Assembly (NCBI RefSeq): GCF_004027225.2 | Contig: NC_044277.2 | Location: forward strand, 97,709,552-97,773,551 | Reading direction: 5' to 3' | Length of the DNA stretch: 64,000 bases | Source: Strigops habroptila | Lineage: Eukaryota > Chordata > Aves > Psittaciformes > Psittacidae | Part shown: positions 49,501-54,310 of the stretch, piece by piece | Layout of the letters: each line of letters starts with the position of its first letter | How positions within the stretch are numbered: the first letter of the stretch is position 1 | Position numbers and translations under genes: made by a program | Notes under the pieces: generated by a model | Told to the model about the DNA's origin: nothing | The model's input: only the letters and a program-made list of their open reading frames with translations | Databases searched by the model: none

Positions 49501-52291
49501 GTGGAAGTGGAGCAAGCTCTGCAGGAAAGGGCTGCCCGTGGAAATGACTTTTCCCTATGGAGCACGGAGAGCCTTGTGCCCAGCTCTCTGTTCTACCTAT
49601 GACCAGGGAATTGCAGAGCTCTGGGGTTCAGGGACCTCAGTCTTGCAGAGACTGATTGTGTAGGGGCCGCTGCTCTGCAGAACCGAGTTCTGCTGCTGAG
49701 GACCCTGTTGGAGACCCTCACTTCACTTGTTCATGAGCACTGGGCAGCTGTAGCTTCTGTTGGTGTTAGCCAGAGCACTGAGTGTGCGGCTCTTCGGAGG
49801 AGGACCAGGTTTAAATTCCTTGAAGTTCAGCATCCAGTCATAAAATCATAGAATAGAATCCTGGAGTAGTTTGGGTTAGAATGGACCTTAAAGCTCATCC
49901 AGTTCCAACCTCCTGCCACGGGCAGGGACATCTTCCACTAGACCAGGCTGCTCCAAGCCCTGTCCAACCTGGGTGCTCTTAGCCTTGGAGCTTAAGGCTG
50001 CAGCTGCTGCAGCGAGGATGTGTCTGCATGTCTCACCACAGGAGCCCCAAGCAGAAGCAGCATCCCATCCTCGCCAGTGTTCAGCAGCAGCGACATCATC
50101 CTGTGCCAGCTCACCCACACCGTGTCCTGTGCCCACCAGAAGCCAATCACGGCGCTGAAGGCTGCAGCAGGGCGGCTGGTCACTGGGAGCCAGGACCACA
50201 CTCTGAGGGTAAGGCTCTGCCCTGTAACTGGAGGGGTGCACGTGCATTTCCATGCCATTGCCACTGCAGGACATGAGCTCATCTCCTGTGTGGCCAGGAG
50301 ATGATGTGTGTGTGCAAGAGGTAGGTGAGCATTTGAGGTGGGGTGGCTGGAGCCCAATCTAGTGCATTCCCGAAGCTCCCTTGTTGTATCCATCTGCCTG
50401 GATACCCTCAGAGGGAGTAGAAAGACAGAGCCCTGTGTGAGCTGCCTGCCCAAGCAGAGCAAGAGACCCTCTTGCCTTGGGGCTGGGCGACTTCAGGAGT
50501 AGCCAGGTCTAGGTTCTGGGTAACCCCTGTCTTCTCGTCCCTTCCAGCAGCAGGGACGCGCACGTCACTTCCCAACAGGCATTGCCCCATTGCTCCCTTC
50601 CCCTGCCCCTTCCTCACTGTCCCGAATTGCTTACAGGCTCCGGCTCTGCTGAGAGAGGGGGACAGCAGTAAGGAGGATAAAGTGGGATGGGCTGCTTCAT
50701 GAGCAGTGTGGCTCTGCGACACGGCTGCCCTATGGACACTTACCTCTGCCCCCTCCGCCCTGCAGGTGTTTCGGCTGGAGGACTCGTGCTGTTTGTTCAC
50801 ACTGCAGGGTCACTCGGGAGCCATCACAGCCGTGTACATCGACCAGGTAAGGTGCAGAACAGCCTTTACATCTGGCTGCTGAGCCACTGCTTCAGCTGGA
50901 GGAACCCCTCTCCTGATCTGCATCCAGGGAAGCTGATGTGTGCTTCTCCAAGGATGCAGAGGGGTTGCTGGCCCCTATGGCTGTGTGCTCACCTTGTGAC
51001 TTCCAAGGCTGGAGAATAGAAGGCTCCAGGGACACCTTAGAGCAGCTTCCAGTGCCCAAGGGCAAGGGCACTTGACAAGGGCAGGCAGGGACAGGACAAG
51101 GGGGAATGGCTTTAAACTGACAGAGGGGAGATTTAGATGAGATCTGAGGCAGAAGTTCTTCCCTGTGAGGGTGGTGAGGCCCTGGCACAGGCTGCCCAGA
51201 GAAGCTGTGGCTGCCCCATCCCTGGCAGTGTTCAAGGCCAGGTTGGACGGGGCTTGGAGCAACCTGCTCTAGTGGAAGGTGTCCCTGCCCATGGCAGGGG
51301 TTGGAACTGGGTGAGCTTTAAGGTCTCTCCAACCCAAACCATTCCAGGATTCTGTGATTCCCACTCAGCTCACTGCGATCACAGCAGTCCTGTTCCCTGG
51401 ACATGGTTTTGCCTCCCTGCCCTGTTTGGAGCAGGAAAGCCCCATTCCCACTGTACCCATGCTCATACTACCCATAAGCATTGTACCCGCTGTGCTCAGC
51501 AAGTGCTTCTATACAGAACTGGCCTGTGTGCTTGGCACCTTCCTGTGTCTGTGGCACAGCAAAGCCCTGGGCTGTGCTGCAGAGGTCACCGTCTGCCCTC
51601 CTCCGAGGCTGCTGACCTGGCTCTGCTGTGTCCTTGCAGACGATGGTGCTGGCGAGTGGTGGCCAGGACGGTGCCATCTGCCTGTGGGACGTGCTGACGG
51701 GGAGCAAGGTCAGCCACATGTATGCCCACCGAGGGGATGTCACGTCCCTCACCTGCACGACGTCCTGCGTCATCAGCAGCGGCTTGGACGATGTCATCAG
51801 CATCTGGGACCGCAGCTCAGGAATCAAGCTCTATTCAATCCAGCAGGTTAGTGGCCAGGGAAAGGTTAAGGGTACTCCTGCACTTGTATGGACCCATGGA
51901 ACCAGAACGCCTGGTGGCTCCACAACCTCTTCCCAGCAATGGCATAGGCTGGCCACAGGCTGCAGCCTGCCCTCGCAGGGGAATTCCTGCCCTGTTGGGT
52001 ACCTGCAGCGGGCTCAGTGCACTGATGTGCTCTCATTCCATGCAGGAGATGGGCTGTGGTGCCAGCCTGGGAGTCATCTCTGACAACCTGCTGGTGACGG
52101 GCGGCCAGGGCTGCGTCTCCTTCTGGGACATCGGCTATGGTGACCTGCTCCAGACCGTCTACCTGGGGAAGAGCAACGAGTCACAGCCAGCGCGGCAGAT
52201 CCTCGTGCTGGAGAACGCCGCCATCGTCTGCAACTTCGGGAGCGAGCTCAGCCTGGTCTATGTGCCCTCAGTGCTAGAGAAACTGGACTGA
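7468..52291 (+). CDS. SCAP: SCAP, SREBP cleavage-activating protein (22 coding exons, complete)
   Basis: Joined coding exons: 7468-7589, 16932-17061, 18798-18955, 24308-24528, 26330-26435, 27863-28035, 28764-28890, 33649-33761, 35151-35245, 40714-40812, 41777-41995, 43151-43584, 44296-44490, 45418-45619, 46447-46562, 46670-47240, 48116-48201, 48902-48984, 50042-50208, 50766-50846, 51640-51846, 52046-52291. They total 3,951 nt, or 1,316 residues plus stop; human SCAP is 1,279. All junction phases agree, and all introns are GT-AG except intron 13 (GC-AG). Known role: an ER membrane protein that binds SREBP, is held by INSIG when sterols are high, and otherwise carries SREBP to the Golgi for proteolysis. 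Seen here: first membrane helix (about 19-40), luminal loop 1, sterol-sensing domain (about 284-446), COPII-binding MELADL (447-452), luminal loop 7 with two N-glycosylation sequons, last membrane helix in exon 15, and cytosolic WD repeats from exon 16 on. Identity is certain from near-continuous match to the family; exon edges rest on splice consensus. Confidence 0.97.
8650..8838 (+). mobile_element. CR1 LINE 3' fragment (divergent)
   Basis: The sequence has the CR1 pattern of AGGTTGTCAAGC, GGCTGCCCAGGGAAGTGGTGGAGTCACC, the 'GGGATTTAAAAGAC' block and a degraded ATTCTCTG end. This is a different CR1 subfamily from the frequent GGTTGGAAGGGACC type. Confidence 0.8.
9150..9835 (+). mobile_element. 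CR1 LINE fragment with part of ORF2 (old)
   Basis: The left part translates to a reverse-transcriptase fragment with the FADD catalytic box (KFADDTN) near 9210, followed by a degraded '[19 protein letters not shown]'-like region. The rest follows the CR1 ORF2 C-terminus and 3' UTR to about 9835. Stops and indels show it is inactive. Confidence 0.8.
9840..10292 (+). mobile_element. CR1 LINE fragment with RT FADD box, internally deleted
   Basis: A second, younger-looking CR1 copy directly follows the previous one. It includes KFADDTE near 9945 and the block '[19 protein letters not shown]'. After the CATCACCAGCAGCGT block it jumps straight to the 3' end GGTCTTTAAGGTCCCTTC and GATTCTATGA, so several hundred bases are deleted. 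It is inactive. Confidence 0.85.
13285..13322 (-). repeat. Possible CR1 3'-end remnant
   Basis: About 38 bp resemble the antisense CR1 3' end (GGTTTGGGTTGGAGGGCACC). The match is short and stops abruptly, so this is tentative. Confidence 0.45.
14121..14345 (-). mobile_element. CR1 LINE 3' fragment, antisense to SCAP
   Basis: Begins with an eroded terminal repeat (GTAGAATAGAA), then GGTTTGGGTTGGAAGGGACC, and extends about 225 bp through the CR1 3' UTR to the AGATCTCATCTAAATC block. Confidence 0.92.
15276..15466 (+). mobile_element. CR1 LINE 3' fragment
   Basis: A short sense copy from GTGAGGCCCTGGCACAGG to CCATTCTGGGATTCTC. It is truncated within the 3' UTR at its 5' end. Confidence 0.92.
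16932..17061 (+). CDS. SCAP: SCAP exon 3: luminal loop 1
   Basis: Acceptor ACCATAG, donor GTGAGT. Encodes residues 41-84, beginning [20 protein letters not shown], the conserved start of luminal loop 1, and ending in GERPDW. The middle ([13 protein letters not shown]) is less conserved. Intron 3 (17062-18797) follows and shows no recognisable element. Confidence 0.95.
18798..18955 (+). CDS. SCAP: SCAP exon 4: luminal loop 1
   Basis: Acceptor CCCACAG, donor GTAATT. Encodes residues 85-137, beginning [18 protein letters not shown] and containing [19 protein letters not shown]. This is a conserved part of luminal loop 1, which in mammals packs against loop 7. Ends in phase 2. Confidence 0.95.
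19154..19243 (-). mobile_element. CR1 LINE 3' end, internally deleted
   Basis: Terminal repeats TCATAGAGTCATAGAATCC and GGTTTGGGTTGGAAGGGACC are joined directly to AATCTCCCCTCTTTCAG, so about 170 bp of the usual 3' UTR are missing. Confidence 0.88.
19485..19914 (+). mobile_element. CR1 LINE 3' fragment
   Basis: Runs from GGCTGGAGCACCTCTGCTATG through GACAGGCTGAGAGAGCTGGG to the 3' end near TTCTAGGATTATAG. A small insertion (TTAAGTAG) and a substitution before the end mark it as mutated. Confidence 0.93.
22063..22578 (+). mobile_element. CR1 LINE 3' fragment (about 515 bp)
   Basis: Starts in the ORF2 C-terminal coding part (CTGCAGTCCTGCTTCCAGC) and reaches the terminal ATTCTATGA. Close in sequence to the inverted copy at 23612-24108. 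Confidence 0.95.
23612..24108 (-). mobile_element. CR1 LINE 3' fragment, antisense to SCAP (about 495 bp)
   Basis: Begins CAGAATCTTAGAATCCCAG, then GGTTTGGGTTGGAAGGGACC, and runs to the GGTCCACCTGTTGAGGGCCC region. It ends about 200 bp upstream of exon 5. Confidence 0.95.
24308..24528 (+). CDS. SCAP: SCAP exon 5: luminal loop 1
   Basis: Acceptor GTTTCAG, donor GTAAGA. Encodes residues 137-211 with [18 protein letters not shown], the cysteine-containing [15 protein letters not shown] and [15 protein letters not shown]. All match family-conserved parts of luminal loop 1. Intron 5 (24529-26329) carries CR1 pieces at 25591, 25955 and 26195. Confidence 0.96.
25591..25730 (-). mobile_element. CR1 LINE 3' fragment, antisense
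   Basis: ATCATAGAATCACAGAATGG followed by GGTTGGAAGGGACC and on to CATGGCCTTGAACACTTCC, then lost. About 140 bp. Confidence 0.93.
25955..26106 (-). mobile_element. Divergent CR1 LINE fragment, antisense
   Basis: The sequence around TTTAATTTGTGCCTGTTGTC and TTGTCACTGAACACCACTAAG matches the antisense CR1 block encoding 'ggcacaaact...' upstream of the 3' UTR, in an older subfamily. Boundaries are approximate. Confidence 0.6.
26195..26282 (-). mobile_element. CR1 LINE 3'-end remnant, antisense
   Basis: Starts with CACAGAATCACAGAATG terminal repeats, followed by a mutated GAAGAGACC block and CTGCTATGGGCAGGGACACC. It ends about 50 bp upstream of the exon 6 acceptor. Confidence 0.85.
26330..26435 (+). 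CDS. SCAP: SCAP exon 6: end of luminal loop 1
   Basis: Acceptor TTTGCAG, donor GTAAGG. Encodes residues 211-246, [20 protein letters not shown] then [15 protein letters not shown]. Tyr234, at which mutation in mammalian SCAP disturbs loop 1, is present. Intron 6 (26436-27862) contains one CR1 (27131-27606). Confidence 0.96.
27131..27606 (-). mobile_element. CR1 LINE 3' fragment, antisense, internally deleted
   Basis: Same subfamily as the copies at 3630 and 34449 (AGGATCACCTGGTCCAACCC). A deletion removes the part between GATAAGATCTCCTCTGAG and CTGTCCACATC that the other copies keep. Confidence 0.9.
27863..28035 (+). CDS. SCAP: SCAP exon 7: N263 sequon and start of sterol-sensing domain
   Basis: Acceptor TCTCAG, donor GTAGGT. 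Encodes residues 246-304. The NCT sequon at Asn263 is a known glycosylation site in mammals. The exon then enters the sterol-sensing domain with [18 protein letters not shown]. Tyr298, mutated in sterol-resistant mammalian cells, keeps its exact number. Ends phase 1; the codon becomes CGG (Arg304) with exon 8. Intron 7 (28036-28763) shows nothing notable. Confidence 0.96.
28764..28890 (+). CDS. SCAP: SCAP exon 8: sterol-sensing domain
   Basis: Acceptor TTTCAG, donor GTATGT. Encodes residues 304-346: [20 protein letters not shown] then [15 protein letters not shown]. Leu315, a sterol-resistance site in mammals, is conserved. Ends phase 2 after NGG. Confidence 0.96.
28891..33648 (+). other. SCAP: SCAP intron 8 (4.8 kb)
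   Basis: One CR1 copy (31907-32210) is visible. The rest is moderately AT-rich, with no exon, RNA gene or tandem repeat that I can support. The last 39 nt (33610-33648) could be included in exon 9 if an upstream acceptor is used. Confidence 0.8.
31907..32210 (-). mobile_element. CR1 LINE 3' fragment, antisense
   Basis: GAGAATCATGGAGTGCTTTG then GGTTGGAAGGGACC, continuing about 300 bp to CCCTTGTCAAAAGCCCC. Confidence 0.95.
33649..33761 (+). CDS. SCAP: SCAP exon 9: sterol-sensing domain
   Basis: Acceptor CCTTCTAG, donor GTATGC. Encodes residues 346-384: [20 protein letters not shown] then [18 protein letters not shown], near-identical to the family. A strong alternative acceptor (TTTTTCAG ending at 33609) lies 39 nt upstream in the same frame. 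The start at 33649 is chosen because it matches the known protein. Intron 9 (33762-35150) holds the CR1 at 34449. Confidence 0.95.
34449..34928 (-). mobile_element. CR1 LINE 3' fragment, antisense
   Basis: CACAGAATCATAGAACCCC then GGTTGGAAAGGACCTCAAGG, about 480 bp, same subfamily as 3630 and 27131. It ends near TTTTGTATAGCGGGGAC. Confidence 0.93.
35151..35245 (+). CDS. SCAP: SCAP exon 10: sterol-sensing domain
   Basis: Acceptor TCTCCAG, donor GTGAGT. Encodes residues 384-415, [20 protein letters not shown] then [12 protein letters not shown]. Ends in phase 0. A CR1 copy begins less than 30 nt after the donor. Confidence 0.96.
35274..35739 (+). mobile_element. CR1 LINE 3' fragment right after exon 10
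   Basis: Starts GACCTGTTGGAGCAAGTCC only 28 nt after the exon 10 boundary and ends with CCATTCTGTGATTCTAAG. About 465 bp, with a local duplication (AGATTTAGATTTAGATGGG). Confidence 0.94.
35775..36180. repeat. Cluster of short direct repeats
   Basis: TCACTAGT occurs three times (twice near 35,780-35,811 and again near 36,175). An imperfect 22-bp tandem duplication, TAGCCAACTCCTCYAGCTC, lies near 36,070-36,113, and GCTCAACAG is duplicated near 36,153. No mobile element is recognised. Confidence 0.6.
37475..37712 (-). mobile_element. CR1 LINE 3' fragment, antisense
   Basis: ACATAGAATTATAGAATCAC terminal repeats, then a mutated GGATTGAAGAGACC block, through CAGCTTCTCTGGGCAGCC to AATCTAAATCTAC. 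Confidence 0.92.
38203..38288 (-). mobile_element. CR1 LINE 3' end, antisense, short
   Basis: TCATAGAATCACAAAATGG plus GGTTGGAAGAGACC to CAGGGACACCTTCGCTC. About 85 bp. Confidence 0.9.
39367..40030 (+). mobile_element. CR1 LINE fragment with ORF2 C-terminus, internally deleted
   Basis: Begins GAGGTGGGACAGTGCAAACC in ORF2 coding sequence, runs to TGACAGGAAGCTCACCATG, skips part of ORF2, and continues to the 3' end with tandem CTGTGATTCTGTGG. About 660 bp. Confidence 0.94.
40714..40812 (+). CDS. SCAP: SCAP exon 11: sterol-sensing domain end, Asp443
   Basis: Acceptor CTGCAG, donor GTAAGG. Encodes residues 416-448: [18 protein letters not shown], then LSIDIRRME. Asp428 and Asp443, both functionally important in mammalian SCAP, keep their numbers. 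The exon ends after Met447-Glu448, the first half of the COPII-sorting MELADL motif. Intron 11 (40813-41776) holds the CR1 at 41041. Confidence 0.97.
41041..41598 (+). mobile_element. CR1 LINE 3' fragment (about 560 bp)
   Basis: From ACCGTGTCCTGGGCTGCATC through ORF2 C-terminus and 3' UTR to an intact GGATTCTATGATTCTATGA end. A deletion of roughly 60 bp removes sequence before GGGAGGGACAGGACAAGGG. Confidence 0.95.
41777..41995 (+). CDS. SCAP: SCAP exon 12: second half of MELADL, cytosolic loop 6
   Basis: Acceptor CGGCAG, donor GTAAGC. Encodes residues 449-521, beginning [20 protein letters not shown], which completes MELADL (447-452), the Sec24-binding signal hidden when INSIG binds. It then gives [19 protein letters not shown] and enters the next helix. 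Intron 12 (41996-43150) holds the CR1 at 42709. Confidence 0.97.
42709..42990 (-). mobile_element. CR1 LINE 3' fragment, antisense
   Basis: ATCATAGAATCATAGAACC then GGTTTGGGTTGGAAAGGACC; a diverged copy (CACCTCTTTGGGCAGCCTG) of about 280 bp ending near CCCCTTGTCCTATCGC. Confidence 0.93.
43151..43584 (+). CDS. SCAP: SCAP exon 13: helix 7 and luminal loop 7, GC donor
   Basis: Acceptor CTGTAG; the donor is GCAAGT, not GT. Encodes residues 522-666, beginning [18 protein letters not shown]. Two N-glycosylation sequons, NQT and NIT (YYNITLAKR), match known mammalian sites. The NIT asparagine is residue 660 here and 641 in mammals, so loop 7 carries about 19 extra residues, in a Gln/Glu/Gly-rich stretch after NQT. 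Ends phase 2. Intron 13 (43585-44295) has no recognisable repeat. Confidence 0.95.
44296..44490 (+). CDS. SCAP: SCAP exon 14: luminal loop 7, distal part
   Basis: Acceptor CTTCAG, donor GTAAGT. Encodes residues 666-731: [20 protein letters not shown], a less conserved Ser/Gln/Pro-rich middle, and DVTLYK. The CR1 insertion in intron 14 begins exactly after the donor hexamer. Confidence 0.95.
44497..45095 (-). mobile_element. CR1 LINE 3' fragment abutting exon 14 donor
   Basis: Two perfect CATAGAAT terminal units (44497-44504, 44505-44512) follow GTAAGT directly. The copy then runs about 600 bp through the 3' UTR into ORF2, with a deletion after AAAAGTCCCTCGTATG. It fills most of intron 14 (44491-45417). 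Confidence 0.95.
45418..45619 (+). CDS. SCAP: SCAP exon 15: last membrane helix and cytosolic linker
   Basis: Acceptor CCACCAG, donor GTAGGT. Encodes residues 731-798. [20 protein letters not shown] is the last membrane helix. [10 protein letters not shown] and [20 protein letters not shown] lead into the WD domain. Phase 0 end. Intron 15 (45620-46446) shows no element. Confidence 0.96.
46447..46562 (+). CDS. SCAP: SCAP exon 16: first WD repeat
   Basis: Acceptor TCCCAG, donor GTGAGT. Encodes residues 799-837: [20 protein letters not shown] then [18 protein letters not shown], a WD-type blade with the VWD signature. The WD domain binds the SREBP regulatory domain. Confidence 0.96.
46670..47240 (+). 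CDS. SCAP: SCAP exon 17: variable Ser-rich insert in WD domain
   Basis: Acceptor TTTTAG, donor GTGAGG. Encodes residues 837-1027. The core [17 protein letters not shown] and GYDFSSLV match mammals. The segments around them ([29 protein letters not shown]) are Ser/Arg-rich and poorly conserved, like a disordered loop. The exon returns to WD sequence with [20 protein letters not shown]. Intron 17 (47241-48115) has no recognised repeat. Confidence 0.95.
48116..48201 (+). CDS. SCAP: SCAP exon 18: WD repeat
   Basis: Acceptor TTCCAG, donor GTAACT. Encodes residues 1028-1056, [19 protein letters not shown] then ITALVFLNN. Ends phase 2. Intron 18 (48202-48901) carries the CR1 at 48314. Confidence 0.95.
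48314..48540 (-). mobile_element. CR1 LINE 3' fragment, antisense
   Basis: GTCATAGAATCCCAGACTGG then GGTTTGGGTTGGAAGGGACC, continuing to CACCACCCTCACGGGAAG and a diverged tail. About 225 bp. Confidence 0.94.
48902..48984 (+). CDS. SCAP: SCAP exon 19: WD repeat
   Basis: Acceptor CCCTCAG, donor GTGAGC. Encodes residues 1056-1084: [20 protein letters not shown] then SLNHLQFRG. Ends phase 1. Intron 19 (48985-50041) carries a CR1 at 49839. Confidence 0.95.
49839..49972 (-). mobile_element. CR1 LINE 3' end, antisense, close to exon 20
   Basis: GTCATAAAATCATAGAATAG then GGTTAGAATGGACC to CCCTGTCCAACCTGG, about 135 bp. It ends only about 70 nt upstream of exon 20. Confidence 0.92.
50042..50208 (+). 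CDS. SCAP: SCAP exon 20: WD repeat
   Basis: Acceptor CACCACAG, donor GTAAGG. Encodes residues 1084-1139, with [20 protein letters not shown] and [20 protein letters not shown]. The acceptor has a poor pyrimidine tract. Phase 0 end. Intron 20 (50209-50765) holds nothing recognisable. Confidence 0.95.
50766..50846 (+). CDS. SCAP: SCAP exon 21: WD repeat
   Basis: Acceptor CTGCAG, donor GTAAGG. Encodes residues 1140-1166, [20 protein letters not shown] then TAVYIDQ. Both ends are phase 0, so skipping it would keep the frame but delete part of a WD blade. Intron 21 (50847-51639) carries the CR1 at 51006. Confidence 0.96.
51006..51360 (+). mobile_element. CR1 LINE 3' fragment
   Basis: AGGCTGGAGAATAGAAGGC to CCATTCCAGGATTCTGTGATTC, about 355 bp in sense orientation; inverted relative to the copy at 49839. 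Confidence 0.94.
51640..51846 (+). CDS. SCAP: SCAP exon 22: WD repeats
   Basis: Acceptor CTTGCAG, donor GTTAGT. Encodes residues 1167-1235, with two blades: [20 protein letters not shown] and [19 protein letters not shown]. Near-identical to mammals. Phase 0 at both ends. Confidence 0.97.
52046..52291 (+). CDS. SCAP: SCAP exon 23: last WD repeat and stop
   Basis: Acceptor CATGCAG. Encodes residues 1236-1316: [20 protein letters not shown], then [20 protein letters not shown] and the conserved end VPSVLEKLD, followed by TGA (52289-52291). Confidence 0.97.
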   Translation, partial: EMGCGASLGVISDNLLVTGGQGCVSFWDIGYGDLLQTVYLGKSNESQPARQILVLENAAIVCNFGSELSLVYVPSVLEKLD

Positions 52292-52870
52292 GGAGGATGG
52301 GCCGGAGCCTGGCTGGAGGGAGAGGTGGGCAGCTAAGGGGACAGGGACACCAGCTCCATCGTGGTCCCCCTGCCTCTGTTGCCATCCCACCTCGTAAACC
52401 GCTCTGTCACCCACCGAACGGCCTGCAGGGCCTGAGCCCGCCTCTTTGCCCTGTTCCAGCATCTTCCATGCAGGCTCCGCAGATGCACAACAGTCCTGGG
52501 GCCACAGAGGGGCATGGGGCCGCTCTGGCATCCTGCTCAGGATGGGGATGAGGAGCAGTGGGGTGGCTCCACTGGTTGGGGAGGCTGAGCGACAGCAGCA
52601 GGTGCTGGGGGAGCCTTGGCACCTGTTGCCTTGCGGTAGCTGTGCTGAGCTGGATACAGCTCCACCACAGCAGTGTCCAGCCTGTTCCCAGCCCATGATG
52701 CAGCGGGGCAGGAGTGGGGCAGTGTTCCCAGCCAGCCCTGTACAGAGAACAGCCTGGGCTAGTGGTGAGCCCCAGCACCGAGCCCAGCGGCAGCGGGTCC
52801 CGGGTCTGACCTCGCCTGGGGACTTGGCTCGGCCTCCACGTGCCTTAGAGGCCCCAGCCTGCCCCTGCCC

Positions 52871-52903
52871 TATTTATTTATACGCTGTATATATTTATTT
52901 ATT
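52871..52903 (+). promoter_or_regulatory. AU-rich element in SCAP 3'UTR
   Basis: Four ATTTA pentamers (52872, 52876, 52893, 52897) lie within about 30 nt in an otherwise GC-rich 3'UTR, the pattern of an AU-rich mRNA-stability element. On the - strand the same bases spell three AATAAA hexamers. Confidence 0.65.
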
Positions 52904-53506
52904 ATGGCAGGAGAGTGCCGGCCCTCGCTCCACCCAGCCCCCTCAGGACGCTCGGCCCTGCTCCTGGCTGCCCTTCCTGGCTTCTCCTTCACCTAGTTTG
53001 CAGCAATAGCACCTTCCTCCTCCTCCTCCCGCTGCAGGGCCAGAGGAGGCTTTTCTCAGGTTGGGAGTGGGCAAGGCAGCCCTTGTCCCCATCCTGCCTG
53101 CAGGCCTGGGGGAGCCGGGCAGGCTGGCGGAGCCGCAGGGAATTGGCAGCACCCCCAGGCATGGGGCTGCCCCTGAATTCCTCCATCACTGCAGGCTGGG
53201 GCTCTGCTCCCCCCACCCCGCCAGCTGCACAACAGGGGCCTGGCTGCTGCCCCACCAGCAGAGCCAGGGCCTGGCCCTTCCCCACCGCTCTCAGCCCTCA
53301 TGTCAATCAACACTGCTGACGTCTGTTAACCGAACCCTGGTGATTGTAGAGGCAGTGCAACGGGCCCCGGGGGAGCAGGGCGGGGGGTCCCCGGGGAGCC
53401 CTTCGCCTCCGCCGCGGGTGGCCTTAGCCCGGCTGTACGCTTTGTTCTGTACAGGGGACGCTTTTTGTACCGGATCATGTTTTATAACGTGTACGAGGAC
53501 ACCTCC

Positions 53507-53512
53507 AGTAAA
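53507..53512 (+). terminator. SCAP: SCAP poly(A) signal (AGTAAA variant)
   Basis: AGTAAA is the only plausible hexamer on the + strand near the end of the 3'UTR; no AATAAA or ATTAAA occurs between here and the PTPN23 stop. It follows TGTACAGG and TTTTGTACC, UGUA-type upstream elements. Confidence 0.65.
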
Positions 53513-53559
53513 CGGAACTAACCTGAGCGTGGCTGCACCCCTCCCCGCGCCGTCAGCAC

Positions 53560-53770
53560 CTGCCAATCAAACTTGCTTTATTTAGTAGCAAAGAGCTGAA
53601 AAAGTCAGTTTGAATTGAAGTCAAACAATGGGGCGAGCGCCAGTTACATCTGTACAGAGCTAAGGGGCTGGGGGGGCACAAGGCAGGACCCCCCACACAC
53701 TCCCCTTGGAGCCTGCCCCAAAGTGGGGCCCCAATAGCAGGGTATTGGGGTCTGGGACCCTGCCACTCGC
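53560..53770 (-). other. PTPN23: PTPN23 3'UTR
   Basis: A short 3'UTR of about 200 nt runs from the TGA at 53771-53773 to the predicted cleavage site after AATAAA. It includes a C-rich/G-rich patch but no recognised element. Confidence 0.75.
53577..53582 (-). terminator. PTPN23: PTPN23 poly(A) signal (AATAAA)
   Basis: Canonical AATAAA on the - strand (TTTATT on +), about 190 nt after the PTPN23 stop. Cleavage is expected around 53,550-53,567, close to the SCAP 3' end. Confidence 0.8.
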
Positions 53771-54310
53771 TCAGGCCTTGTTGAGGGTCCAGAGAGGGTC
53801 GAGCAGGCTGAGGGGATCGTCGCTGGGCCGGGGCGCCCGCAGGCCCTCACCCGGCTGCGCCTGCAGGAAGTTCTGCTTGTTCATCCGCTGCTTGCCCTTG
53901 AGGGAGGCATCCAGGGTGAAGGCCTCAGGTGTGAGGGAGGCCAGCAGCTCCAGCGAGGACGAGGAGGGGGGGGCAGTGGCAGGGGGGGCCACCACGGCCA
54001 CTGCCACCCCGCCGGGGGTCTCGGCTGTGGGGTTGCTGCTTTCGGGGGCGCCAGGTGGCTCATGGAGAGGTGGCTGTGGTGGGCAGGGCTCGGAGGCACC
54101 CACACCGTCCACTGCGGCATCAGGAAGCACCGTCAGCGCCTCGGTGTCCACAGCATCTGGTGGGGGGGCCGCCTCTGGCCCCCAGCCCCCCCCGGGCTCA
54201 GTGCTGGCCCCCCCCGGCCGTACGCTGAGCTTGGCAATGGTGGCCTGGATGGAGCTGATGGGCACGTCCCCCCCCAGCACCAGGTCCTGGGGGTCCTGGG
54301 GGAAGTAGAG
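53771..54310 (-). CDS. PTPN23: PTPN23 last exon: Ser/Pro-rich tail
   Basis: Acceptor CCTCCAG on the - strand. Encodes 179 residues, beginning LYFPQDPQDLVLGGDVPISS then IQATIAKLSVRP. A variable Pro/Ala/Gly-rich middle follows, then the conserved end SSSLELLASLTPEAFTLDAS and RPSDDPLSLLDPLWTLNKA. In human this is the PEST-like tail. Confidence 0.95.
   Translation of the reverse strand, partial: LYFPQDPQDLVLGGDVPISSIQATIAKLSVRPGGASTEPGGGWGPEAAPPPDAVDTEALTVLPDAAVDGVGASEPCPPQPPLHEPPGAPESSNPTAETPGGVAVAVVAPPATAPPSSSSLELLASLTPEAFTLDASLKGKQRMNKQNFLQAQPGEGLRAPRPSDDPLSLLDPLWTLNKA

Larger units (their letters stand above)
52292..53530 (+). other. SCAP: SCAP 3'UTR (about 1.24 kb)
   Basis: Runs from the stop codon to the predicted cleavage site just after the variant poly(A) signal at 53507. 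It contains an AU-rich patch at 52871-52903 and is otherwise GC-rich. Open frames crossing it on either strand do not resemble known proteins. The 3' limit is approximate. Confidence 0.75.

Noticed and set aside
52274..53585. Several frames over 100 residues in the SCAP 3'UTR on both strands
   Set aside because: GC-rich UTR with overlapping frames in all phases; compositionally biased and without recognisable domains.
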